DNA of 64,000 bases, from positions 1 through 64,000 of the forward strand of contig CAMLLC010000010.1 in assembly GCA_946480835.1 (NCBI GenBank). The letters are read 5' to 3'. Below the pieces are notes generated by a model that was not told the DNA's origin, ran no database searches, and saw nothing but the letters and a program-made list of their open reading frames with translations. This DNA comes from Entomomonas sp945283395. GTDB lineage: Bacteria; Pseudomonadota; Gammaproteobacteria; Pseudomonadales; Pseudomonadaceae. A program made the position numbers and the translations under genes. Positions 1 through 7,763 of this stretch are shown piece by piece (the stretch's first letter is position 1; every line of letters begins with the position of its first letter).

Positions 1-970
1 TTTTTACACCATATTCTTATGTAAAACTGGTGCACTTTTACACAATATTTAACAATATCTTAGCATTAAACGACAAACTCAATAATAAGTCACCCCTAGT
101 AATAGATTTTCTTGCTTCGCTACTTTTTGCTTTCATAGTCTATGGATTTGAACTAACTCACTTTACCCTTTCCATTGATGAAGCTATTGGGCCTCAATAC
201 AAACAACTATTGCTGCATTAATTTTATTAGTCCAACGTTTTATTGAAAAATTAAGTCTTGCTTATGGGTTGAATCGTTACTTTTTGGCTTGTATTCCTGT
301 CATTTGGTCTGGTTTGCAAATATTTCAAGAATACAACTTTAAACAATTCATTATTTTCGTAGTCAGCCTATTATTATTTATAGCACCCTTTTTTATCTGT
401 ATTGCGTTACGAATGCCGCAACCTGCACGCGTATTAATGTCACTTCCCATGGCAATGGGTTTATTATGGGTCATTTTTATGCAACAGGTGCCCAGGCGTC
501 ACTTTATGGTTCCACTGTCGATCTTATTAGTATTAATAGGCAGTGCTAATGCTAATAGATTATTTTATAGCGATTATGCAGTGCACGAAGCAGATAAGGC
601 ATTAGCTAATCGTATTTACAGTTCTATTCAAAGCAAATATCCATTTTTTTCACCCACTAAAACAGCGGTCTACGTTAGAACTCCCTATTATTATGATAAC
701 CTTTGGAAACTACCTCATTCAGAAACATGCGGTGCCTCCCATTTTAATTGGGATGGTGAACAAAGTGCTGGACAAGTTCAACAACTTTTTCGGGTATTAA
801 GCATGGCTCATTTTCATAGGCCAGATGAGGGCACTATACAAAATTTAGATCAGCTTTGTTTACCTTCTTGGCCCAATAAAGAAAGTATACAACTAATTGA
901 TGAGGTATTAGTTGTTAATTTAAGAAGGGATCTAGTCAGAAAACCTGATCAAATTTGTAATGTGCCTTAG
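1..970 (+). pseudogene. Decayed GtrII-type glucosyltransferase domain protein
   Basis: Two reading frames carry pieces of what looks like one polytopic membrane glucosyltransferase of the GtrII (O-antigen modification) kind. The first, open from the left edge to 221, has a membrane segment followed by FELTHFTLSIDE, which resembles the GtrII N-terminus. A second frame, open from about position 203 and continuing through the TTG at 269 to 970, has hydrophobic helices and a soluble tail typical of the family's C-terminus. The frames are offset, and the roughly 320 residues present are well short of the 450-500 expected. An internal deletion plus frame change near position 200 is the simplest reading. 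The family call is from motif memory; decay is clear, function is less so. Confidence 0.55.
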
Positions 971-1084
971 CATAAAAACCAATAGCTCTAGAGGTCCATA
1001 GCAAGCGATTTTTTATATTGTTAGATAGCTAACATATAGCAAATTGTATAGTTTTTCTCTATATTTTAAATAGAAAGAAGCAAA

Positions 1085-1112
1085 TTCAGGTTCTACTCAG
1101 AAATGTTATAAT
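1085..1112 (+). promoter_or_regulatory. Putative hemF promoter
   Basis: A perfect TATAAT lies at 1107-1112, with a weak -35-like TTCAGG at 1085-1090 (16-nt spacer). Transcription would begin near 1119, giving hemF a short leader of about 30 nt. Inferred from sequence match only. Confidence 0.4.
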
Positions 1113-1135
1113 TAAAATTCAACAATATTATAAAA

Positions 1136-1152
1136 CCCTGATTAGCCTTATG
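1136..1152 (+). promoter_or_regulatory. Predicted sRNA pairing site over the hemF start codon
   Basis: The segment CCCTGATTAGCCTTATG ends with the hemF ATG. It matches the complement of the small RNA encoded at 2916-3032 (segment 2947-2963) at 15 of 17 positions, with TGATTAGCCT uninterrupted over 10 nt. The site covers the place where a Shine-Dalgarno would sit; no purine-rich ribosome-binding site is visible, so pairing would be expected to block initiation. The complementarity is seen directly; the regulation is inferred. Confidence 0.5.
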
Positions 1153-2061
1153 ACTTTACCTATTAATGAAGTAAAAAATTACTTATTATCACTGCAAGAT
1201 AACATTTGTCACTGTTTAGAAAAAGCCGATGGCAAGGCTCATTTTATTGAAGAAGCTTGGGATCGACAAGCTGGCGGTGGTGGACGGACAAGAACCATCA
1301 GTAATGGTGCGGTGATTGAGAAAGGCGGTGTTAATTTCTCCCATGTGTATGGCCAGCGCCTGCCATCTTCCGCGACAGCTCATAGAGCAGAGTTAACAGG
1401 AAAAGAGTTTCAAGCCTTGGGGGTATCACTAGTGATTCATCCAGAAAATCCTCATATCCCTACTTCTCATGCCAATGTAAGATTCTTTGTTGCAGAAAAA
1501 CAAGGATGCCAACCTATTTGGTGGTTTGGCGGAGGATTTGATTTAACGCCCTATTATGCGGTGGAAGAAGATTGCATTTATTGGCACCAAGTCGCTTATG
1601 AAGCCTGTAAGCCTTTCGGAGCTGATGTTTACCCTCGTTTTAAACAATGGTGCGATGAATACTTTTATCTTAAACATCGTTTAGAGCCTAGAGGAATTGG
1701 TGGCTTATTTTTTGATGATTTAAATGAATGGGGGTTCGATACCTGCTTTGCTTTCATCAAAGCTATTGGGGCTGCATATACTAAAGCATACCTGCCCATT
1801 ATCGAGCGCCGCAAAAATACCCCTTTTACGGCTAAGCAAAGAGCTTTTCAAGCTTATCGCCGCGGGCGCTACGTTGAATTCAATTTAGTTTATGACAGAG
1901 GTACTCTATTTGGATTGCAATCTGGTGGTCGAACCGAATCCATCCTTATGTCACTTCCCCCCGAAGTGCGATGGGAGTATGATTGGCAACCAGAGGCTAA
2001 CACCCCAGAAGCGGCACTAACAAATTATTTCCTTACCAACCGTAATTGGCTAACTATATAA
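1150..2061 (+). CDS. hemF: Coproporphyrinogen III oxidase, aerobic (HemF)
   Basis: A 303-residue protein of full family length. It catalyses the oxygen-dependent decarboxylation of coproporphyrinogen III to protoporphyrinogen IX, in cytosolic heme synthesis. Diagnostic stretches are present in order: EKGGVNFSHVYG, the HPENPHIPTSHANVRFF region, WWFGGGFDLTPYY, GIGGLFFDDL and, near the C-terminus, RRGRYVEFNLVYDRGT followed by LQSGGRTESILMSLPP. The ATG at 1150 gives the expected N-terminus, but no Shine-Dalgarno precedes it; instead the leader carries a predicted small-RNA pairing site. aroE follows after 21 nt, so the two are probably co-transcribed, as in Pseudomonas. Confidence 0.97.
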   Translation: MTLPINEVKNYLLSLQDNICHCLEKADGKAHFIEEAWDRQAGGGGRTRTISNGAVIEKGGVNFSHVYGQRLPSSATAHRAELTGKEFQALGVSLVIHPENPHIPTSHANVRFFVAEKQGCQPIWWFGGGFDLTPYYAVEEDCIYWHQVAYEACKPFGADVYPRFKQWCDEYFYLKHRLEPRGIGGLFFDDLNEWGFDTCFAFIKAIGAAYTKAYLPIIERRKNTPFTAKQRAFQAYRRGRYVEFNLVYDRGTLFGLQSGGRTESILMSLPPEVRWEYDWQPEANTPEAALTNYFLTNRNWLTI

Positions 2062-2082
2062 TGTTTTAAAGAGAGTATATCA

Positions 2083-2904
2083 ATGGATCATTATGCTGTT
2101 TTTGGCAACCCAATTGCACATAGTAAATCTCCTATTATTCATCGTTTGTTTGCTCAACAAACGGCACAAAAAATGAGTTATGAACCCATTTTGGTACCTT
2201 TGGATGATTTTATAGAGGTAGCTATAAAATTTTTAGAACGCGGTTTAGGTTGTAATATTACTGTTCCTTTCAAAGAAGATGCATTTCGTTTAGCAGATAC
2301 CCTCACTCCTAGGTCAAAATTAGCTGGTGCTGTTAATACCTTAAAAAAATTACCCGATGGCACTCTTTTGGGTGATAATACCGATGGCATAGGATTAGTA
2401 CGAGATTTGCAACATGCTAAAGTTGAGCTGAAAGATAAAACCATTTTATTACTTGGCGCAGGGGGTGCGGCTAGAGGCGTTATCCAATACCTTTTAGAGG
2501 CTAGACCTTACCAACTCTTATTAGCTAATCGCACCGTAGAAAAGGCCAACAAGCTAGTAGAACTTACGCAACATCTAGGTAACATTGCAGCGCATGCTTA
2601 CCAAGAGCTTGTTGAACCCGTGGACATAATTATCAATGCTACCTCAGCTAGTTTAACTAACCAACTTCCCCCATTATCAAAGCAACTCATTGTAGCAGGT
2701 AAAACTATTTGCTATGACATGATGTACAGCAAAGAAACCACCCTATTCAATCAATGGGCAAAACAACACAAGGCGGGCAAAATAATTGATGGCTTAGGGA
2801 TGTTAGTAGAACAAGCTGCCGAATCTTTTTATCTATGGCGTGGAATATTTCCTAAAACAGATACAGTGCTCAGATTTGTCCGTCAACAACTAATGACTAA
2901 TTAA
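2083..2904 (+). CDS. aroE: Shikimate dehydrogenase (AroE)
   Basis: A 273-residue enzyme that reduces 3-dehydroshikimate to shikimate with NADPH in aromatic amino acid synthesis. The substrate-binding N-terminus reads YAVFGNPIAHSKSP, with the catalytic lysine in CNITVPFKEDAF and the substrate-contacting aspartate in GDNTDGIG. The NADP-binding loop LLLGAGGAARGV precedes an NRT that favours NADPH, and the C-terminal IDGLGMLVEQAAESF is intact. An AGAGAG ribosome-binding site lies about 9 nt before the ATG. It is the second gene behind hemF. Its stop lies only 12 nt before the end of the convergent small-RNA gene, and no plus-strand terminator is visible between them. Confidence 0.97.
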   Translation: MDHYAVFGNPIAHSKSPIIHRLFAQQTAQKMSYEPILVPLDDFIEVAIKFLERGLGCNITVPFKEDAFRLADTLTPRSKLAGAVNTLKKLPDGTLLGDNTDGIGLVRDLQHAKVELKDKTILLLGAGGAARGVIQYLLEARPYQLLLANRTVEKANKLVELTQHLGNIAAHAYQELVEPVDIIINATSASLTNQLPPLSKQLIVAGKTICYDMMYSKETTLFNQWAKQHKAGKIIDGLGMLVEQAAESFYLWRGIFPKTDTVLRFVRQQLMTN

Positions 2905-2915
2905 AAAATGTAGCC

Positions 2916-2942
2916 AAAAAAATACCCAGCAAAAGCTGGGTA
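2916..2942 (-). terminator. Rho-independent terminator of the Fur-boxed sRNA
   Basis: Arms at 2924-2930 and 2935-2941 form a 7-bp GC-rich stem (ACCCAGC with GCTGGGT) around a 4-nt loop. On the minus strand it is followed by A and seven T residues (2922-2916). The plus strand has A residues downstream instead, so the element terminates minus-strand transcription only. Confidence 0.85.
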
Positions 2943-3032
2943 AAAACCGTGATTAGCCTGATGAGGAGACAAACCAAACTACTAAAATGCAGTAGAAAAC
3001 TTTGACTTGCCAGTTGCTCTTTCAAACAACTT
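2916..3032 (-). ncRNA. prrF: Fur-regulated small RNA, PrrF/RyhB-like
   Basis: A transcript of about 117 nt is bounded by a strong promoter (-35 and -10 at 3067-3039) and a rho-independent terminator. The 5' end can form a 7-bp hairpin around AGTTGTT and AGCAACT, and a second hairpin pairs CTACT with AGTAG. A single-stranded stretch GTCTCCTCATC, continuing into AGGCTAATCACGG and a U-run, leads into the terminator. Length, Fur box and terminator match the Pseudomonas PrrF sRNAs, and the CATCAGGCTAATCACGG core resembles what I remember of the PrrF pairing region. Such RNAs repress iron-using proteins with Hfq under iron starvation. The segment also has anti-Shine-Dalgarno character (CTCCTC). Only one copy is visible here; PrrF is a tandem pair in P. 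aeruginosa. Confidence 0.8.
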
Positions 3033-3038
3033 GCGATC

Positions 3039-3067
3039 ATATTAATGATAATAATTATCATTTGCAA
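3039..3067 (-). promoter_or_regulatory. sRNA promoter with embedded Fur box
   Basis: Read on the minus strand, TTGCAA (3067-3062) and TAATAT (3044-3039) are separated by exactly 17 nt. The spacer contains the perfect inverted repeat TGATAATTATTATCA (3060-3046), which is the 7-1-7 Fur consensus. Iron-loaded Fur would sit between the promoter elements and block transcription, so the RNA should be made only in iron limitation. Confidence 0.85.
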
Positions 3068-3096
3068 GCAAAAAATCAATATATATTTTTATCGCT

Positions 3097-4635
3097 TTAC
3101 AATAATTCATTAATAAAATCTATTAAAATATTAATGCTTTTCTCGTTATCCGTTGCTATTGTACAGCTTACCGCTTTCTCTGCTGGGCTAAAGGGTTCTT
3201 TACTTGCCAATTGTTGTTTGACTACTTGCCAGGTGGCATCCGACGGGTCAACAGCGGCCAAAGCGCGTTGTTTAAGATGTTGCTCTATAACAGATAAGGG
3301 TGCTTCACAGTTTATAATAATAAAAGGCACCCCTTGTTCTTCCGCGAGCTTAAGCGCTCTCATCCTCTCTGCTTGCTTTAAATAGGCTGCATCTAAAACG
3401 GTAATGTAACCTGCTTGTAAACTTATCTTGGCTAATTTATAAAGCCTTTGATAAGTCTGTTCAGTTGCTTGGGCACTATAAAGTTGTTCTTTAGCTGTGC
3501 TAGCACCCAATAATCTTTTGCGCTCGACATCACTGCGCACCCTAATAGCTGCAAACCGTTCAACTACTTGTAACGCAACATAACTTTTTCCTACCCCAGA
3601 AACACCTGAGGTAATCAATAAACAGCGATGAGGAATAAAGGTATAGCTCTCCGCCAAATTGGCATAATTATAATATTGACTAAGAATAGCTTGCTGCACG
3701 CTTTGCTCTGTTACATGAGTTAAACTAAATAACGCTACTTTAGCTCTTACCATTGCCCTGTAAGCCTTATAAAAGCTCATCAATTGCAGTGATTCATAAT
3801 CCCCTGTCTGTTCAAGATAATTATTAAGTAATCTATTGGCTAGGGCATTAAGTTTTCTATCTTCAAGATCCATGACTAAAAAGGCAATATCATTAGCCAC
3901 ATCTATTAAACGGAAAGGTTGATTAAATTCTATACAATCAAAAAGCACTACCTTACCATCTAGCACAGCTGCATTATTTAAATGAATATCACCATGACAT
4001 TCTCTTACAAAACCTTCAGTTTTACGTTTAGCTAATAGTGGCTGTAAGCGCTGATAAGTAGCTTCTGCCCAAGCCTCTAACGCAGCTAATTGGGATAAAC
4101 CTGCTTCATCTTTAGGTAACATTTCCCTAATTTGCTCAAAATTTTGTCTCACAGGGGCCATTACTACCTCTGGAGAACCAAAAGGGAGATCGAGGGCTAC
4201 TTTAGGCGTTAGTTGATGAAAATTGGCAATCTGACTAGCTAACTCATCTATCTGCTCCGCCTTTAATTCACCTCTTGCCTGCAATTGACTAAGCAATTGA
4301 TGCTGAGGAAATTGGCGCATTTTTAATACATATTCAATAGGCTCACCCTGTCCGGCTAATTGTGGTTTGGTAACTGAGTCAGTTATAGGCAATACCTCTA
4401 AATAAAGATCGTGGGTCAAGCGTTGATTTAACCGCAACTCTTCTTCACAAAAATGTTTGCGATCTGCTAACTGAGTGAAATTAAGGAAGCCAAAATCTAC
4501 TGGCTTTTTAATCTTGTAGGCATAAGGACCTGTTAAAATCACCCACGAAATATGCGTTTCAATGACTTGAAATTGTTCAACTGGATGATTATAAAGCGCG
4601 GGATTTTGTAAAAACTTAATTAATTCTGCACTCAT
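3097..4635 (-). CDS. Bifunctional aminoglycoside phosphotransferase-like / P-loop kinase fusion
   Basis: A 512-residue two-domain protein. The N-terminal half has the aminoglycoside/choline-kinase fold signature: HGDIHLNNA supplies the catalytic Asp-Asn and LFDCIEF the metal Asp. The C-terminal third is an AAA_33-type P-loop domain with SGVSGVGKSYVALQ (Walker A), followed by a conserved arginine-rich segment. This architecture is common in proteobacteria, including Pseudomonas, but its substrate is unknown and resistance should not be assumed. I chose the ATG at 4635 because AAAGGAAC lies 7 nt upstream; an in-frame start at 4683 has no such site. It is monocistronic and converges on hemF-aroE, with the sRNA gene just downstream. 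Confidence 0.8.
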   Translation of the reverse strand: MSAELIKFLQNPALYNHPVEQFQVIETHISWVILTGPYAYKIKKPVDFGFLNFTQLADRKHFCEEELRLNQRLTHDLYLEVLPITDSVTKPQLAGQGEPIEYVLKMRQFPQHQLLSQLQARGELKAEQIDELASQIANFHQLTPKVALDLPFGSPEVVMAPVRQNFEQIREMLPKDEAGLSQLAALEAWAEATYQRLQPLLAKRKTEGFVRECHGDIHLNNAAVLDGKVVLFDCIEFNQPFRLIDVANDIAFLVMDLEDRKLNALANRLLNNYLEQTGDYESLQLMSFYKAYRAMVRAKVALFSLTHVTEQSVQQAILSQYYNYANLAESYTFIPHRCLLITSGVSGVGKSYVALQVVERFAAIRVRSDVERKRLLGASTAKEQLYSAQATEQTYQRLYKLAKISLQAGYITVLDAAYLKQAERMRALKLAEEQGVPFIIINCEAPLSVIEQHLKQRALAAVDPSDATWQVVKQQLASKEPFSPAEKAVSCTIATDNEKSINILIDFINELL

Positions 4636-4856
4636 GTTTGTTCCTTTATCTATTAGTCTACTAGTTAACATTATAGGGGGCAAAACAATAATCTACACCT
4701 TTAATAGTTATTTTTATTATAAAAACTAACATTATCTTTTTTATTACCAATAGTTAACCTCTTGGTGAATTATAAATATTATCTATCTATCTTTATCCAC
4801 TCTTTACTATAATCTTAGGTTACACTATTGTTATTATTTCATTAGAGATTGTGATT

Positions 4857-6395
4857 ATGTCTAATACTACTTCGCCTTTAGTGCTAATTATTTTAGATGG
4901 GTTTGGTCATCGCACAGAAAGCAAATACAACGCTATATCAGCAGCTAACACACCGAACTATAATAAACTACTTGCTAGCCAGCCACATAGCCTTATTTCT
5001 GGCTCCGGGATGGATGTAGGACTACCTGTTGGGCAAATGGGTAATTCAGAAGTGGGCCACATGAACTTAGGGGCAGGTAGAGTTGTTTATCAAGATTTAA
5101 CCCGTATTAGCAAAGCGATAGCCGATGGTGAATTTTTCGAAAACGCTGTCTTAAATCAAGTATTAGATAAAACCATTAGCCAGCACAAAGCCGTTCATAT
5201 TATGGGCTTACTTTCTCCAGGCGGCGTTCATAGCCATGAAGACCACTTGTTAGCTATGGCTGACATGGCAGTAAAAAAAGGGGCTAGCCATATTTTCCTA
5301 CATGTTTTTTTAGATGGTCGGGATACTCCGCCTAAAAGTGCTGAAACCTCACTTAATAAATTGAATAACCACTTAGCTAAACTAGGCAAAGGGCGTATTG
5401 CTACTATGATAGGTCGCTATTATGCGATGGATAGAGATAATCGCTGGGATCGTATCCAAGCGGCTTACGAACTGATAGTAGATCATACAGCTGAATACTT
5501 AGCTAAAGATGCTATTACTGCTTTACATAATGCCTATGCTAGAGGAGAGAGCGATGAGTTTGTTAAAGCCACTCGGATAGGCGATGTTGCCCCTGTCCAC
5601 GATGGAGATGCAGTAATTTTTATGAATTTTCGTGCTGATCGAGCAAGAGAACTAACGCATGCATTTGTTGATAATGACTTTACTGGTTTTAAAAGACAAC
5701 GCATAGCTAATCTAGCTGGATTTGTGATGCTCACACAATATGCAGCCACTATAGATACCTTATGTGCCTTTCCTCCCAACTCATTGCATAACGTGTTAGG
5801 AGAATACCTAGCTAAGCAAGGAAAAACTCAATTACGCATAGCTGAAACTGAAAAATATGCTCATGTTACTTTCTTTTTTTCTGGCGGAAGAGAAGAACCA
5901 TACGAAGGAGAAGATCGTATTTTAATTCCTTCTCCGAAAGTGCCAACCTATGATCTAAAACCTGAAATGAGCGCTATAGAAGTAACCGATAAAATGGTCG
6001 AAGCTATAGAACAAAAACGTTATGATGTTATCATAGCTAACTTTGCTAACGGTGATATGGTAGGGCATACCGGAGTATTTGATGCAGCCGTTAAAGCCGT
6101 AGAGTGTCTAGATCAATGTTTAGGAAGAATTGTCAATGCGCTTAACACTGTAGGGGGCGAGGTATTAATCACGGCCGACCATGGCAATGTAGAAAAAATG
6201 CGTGATGACACTACAGGCCAAGCACATACGGCTCATACCTGCGAATTAGTCCCACTCATTTACGTTGGCTCTAGAAAACTACATATTAGAGAAGGGGGAG
6301 TGTTATCCGATGTGGCGCCAACCATGTTGACCTTAATGGGGCTGGCTATTCCACCAGAAATGACTGGCAAAAGCTTAATTAGTTTTGATAAATAA
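4857..6395 (+). CDS. gpmI: 2,3-bisphosphoglycerate-independent phosphoglycerate mutase (GpmI)
   Basis: A cytosolic glycolytic enzyme of 512 residues interconverting 3- and 2-phosphoglycerate with two metal ions. The metal-binding ILDGFGH lies near the N-terminus and the phosphorylated serine (S64) lies in MGNSEVGHMNLG. DGRDTPPKSA, GRYYAMDRDNRWDR, FMNFRADRARE, NFANGDMVGHTG and ITADHGNVEKM complete the alkaline-phosphatase-like active site. The ATG at 4857 gives the usual N-terminus; a GTG two codons upstream (4851), nearer the AGAG, is an alternative. It is followed by envC and ctpA on the same strand, the order I remember from Pseudomonas. Confidence 0.97.
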   Translation: MSNTTSPLVLIILDGFGHRTESKYNAISAANTPNYNKLLASQPHSLISGSGMDVGLPVGQMGNSEVGHMNLGAGRVVYQDLTRISKAIADGEFFENAVLNQVLDKTISQHKAVHIMGLLSPGGVHSHEDHLLAMADMAVKKGASHIFLHVFLDGRDTPPKSAETSLNKLNNHLAKLGKGRIATMIGRYYAMDRDNRWDRIQAAYELIVDHTAEYLAKDAITALHNAYARGESDEFVKATRIGDVAPVHDGDAVIFMNFRADRARELTHAFVDNDFTGFKRQRIANLAGFVMLTQYAATIDTLCAFPPNSLHNVLGEYLAKQGKTQLRIAETEKYAHVTFFFSGGREEPYEGEDRILIPSPKVPTYDLKPEMSAIEVTDKMVEAIEQKRYDVIIANFANGDMVGHTGVFDAAVKAVECLDQCLGRIVNALNTVGGEVLITADHGNVEKMRDDTTGQAHTAHTCELVPLIYVGSRKLHIREGGVLSDVAPTMLTLMGLAIPPEMTGKSLISFDK

Positions 6396-6414
6396 TAGCC
6401 TAACACGCTTTTTA

Positions 6415-6481
6415 AACAGCTGACTAAAGATTATTAATAAACTAACAATAATAGGTCTTTAGTCACTAATAACTAGCTGTT
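6415..6481 (+). repeat. Nested inverted repeats between gpmI and envC
   Basis: TGACTAAAGA (6421-6430) pairs with TCTTTAGTCA (6456-6465), a perfect 10-bp arm. Outside it, AACAGCT (6415-6421) pairs with AGCTGTT (6475-6481). There is no T-run directly after the inner stem, so it is not a classical terminator. It may be an mRNA-stabilising or attenuating structure; the role is unknown. Confidence 0.5.
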
Positions 6482-6519
6482 AAAATAGCTCTTTAATAAG
6501 GATATATTACACAACTAAT

Positions 6520-7734
6520 ATGCGCTATTTGTTATTCGCTTTGTTGGCTTACTTATCTTTTGTTCCAGTTATCTTAGCTGATGAACGAAGTAATACTGTA
6601 CGCCAAATTGAAATGGCCAAAATAGAAGTTAGCCAACTTGAAAAAGCCTTAGCTGCTCTTAAAGGAAAACAAACAAGCTTATTAAAAGAATTACGAAAAA
6701 CGGAAACTGACATAGCTAATTTACAAAAAGAAATTACTAAATTAAAAATAGAATTAACCAATACTGAACATAAAATAACTTGGTTAAAAGAAGAGCAACA
6801 AAAAACCGAACAGCTAAAGCAACAGCAAGAAAAAGTATTTGCTAGTCAAGCTAAAGCAACTTATGAAAGTGGTCGTCAAGAATACTTAAAATTATTACTT
6901 AACCAACAACAACCTGATAAATTATCTAGAACTCTGGTTTATTATGACTATTTAAGCCAAGCCCGTTTGATCCAACTCACCGAGTTTAAAGAAACCGTTA
7001 AGCAACTTGCTGATATTGAAGCTGAAATGAATCACTACCAGCAACAACTAAATGACCAGCAGCAAAAACTACAACAACAAGCCAAACAACTAGCCGATAC
7101 ACGTCAAAAACGGTTACAGGTACTAGCTACTATCAATAAACAAATCAAACAAAAAAATGATCAAATTATCGAGCGCGAGAAAGATCAAATAGCACTTAGT
7201 AAAGTACTTAGAACAATAGACGCTACCTTAGCCCAACAAGCTAGCATAAGAGCTCTTAATAATCAAAACGACACAACGACTAACCCTCATAGCCTCCCCA
7301 CCCAACAAGTAATAGCTAGTAGTGCAACCTTTAATGGCAACTTTAAACAAGCACAAGGAAAACTTTCTTGGCCAGTTTCCGGCAAACTTATTGCAAACTA
7401 TGGTTCGGCAAGGGGGGATGATACGCGCAGTAAATGGGATGGGGTGATAATAGCTGCCCCAACTGGGACACCAGTCAAAGCTGTCCATAGTGGCACCATA
7501 GTTTATTCAGATTGGTTACGCGGGGTAGGCTGGCTGATTATTATAGATCATGGCCAAGGGTATTATAGTCTCTATGGCCATAATCAGACTTTACTCAAAA
7601 AAGTAGGTAACACTATTAAAGCAGGTGATACGATTGCTACTGTAGGTAATAGTGGTGGTAGCCAAAGTGCTGCTTTATACTTTTCCATTAGGCAACATGG
7701 GCAAGCTGTTAATCCAGCTTTATGGTGCCATTAA
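6520..7734 (+). CDS. envC: Murein hydrolase activator EnvC (degenerate LytM/M23 protein)
   Basis: A 404-residue periplasmic protein with a signal peptide (hydrophobic residues 3-19, cleavage after ILA). A long Lys/Gln/Glu-rich coiled coil spans about residues 22-240, and a C-terminal LytM domain spans about 285-400. Two of the zinc-site positions are lost: the HxxxD histidine is replaced (SKWDGV) and HxH reads ALYFSIR, while the YGHN histidine remains. This is the pattern of EnvC, which activates amidases during cell division rather than cutting peptidoglycan itself. The only Shine-Dalgarno-like sequence, AAGGA, is rather far upstream. The ctpA reading frame begins just after it, so they are probably one operon. 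Confidence 0.9.
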   Translation: MRYLLFALLAYLSFVPVILADERSNTVRQIEMAKIEVSQLEKALAALKGKQTSLLKELRKTETDIANLQKEITKLKIELTNTEHKITWLKEEQQKTEQLKQQQEKVFASQAKATYESGRQEYLKLLLNQQQPDKLSRTLVYYDYLSQARLIQLTEFKETVKQLADIEAEMNHYQQQLNDQQQKLQQQAKQLADTRQKRLQVLATINKQIKQKNDQIIEREKDQIALSKVLRTIDATLAQQASIRALNNQNDTTTNPHSLPTQQVIASSATFNGNFKQAQGKLSWPVSGKLIANYGSARGDDTRSKWDGVIIAAPTGTPVKAVHSGTIVYSDWLRGVGWLIIIDHGQGYYSLYGHNQTLLKKVGNTIKAGDTIATVGNSGGSQSAALYFSIRQHGQAVNPALWCH

Positions 7735-7763
7735 TCTTAATGCGATCAATTGGAGATGCCTTT

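Noticed and set aside
2897..3079. 60-codon reading frame on the minus strand
   Set aside because: It starts in the Fur box region and runs through the terminator hairpin and T-run; the region is better explained as an sRNA gene.
3002..3385. 127-codon frame on the plus strand
   Set aside because: It lies mostly antisense to the 3' end of the APH-AAA gene and has no homology-like motif.
4793..4801. DnaA-box-like TTATCCAC upstream of gpmI
   Set aside because: A single imperfect box with no cluster or origin genes nearby; likely chance.
6520..7734. Active M23 endopeptidase
   Set aside because: Two of the zinc-site positions are replaced, so this is the activator EnvC and not a hydrolase.
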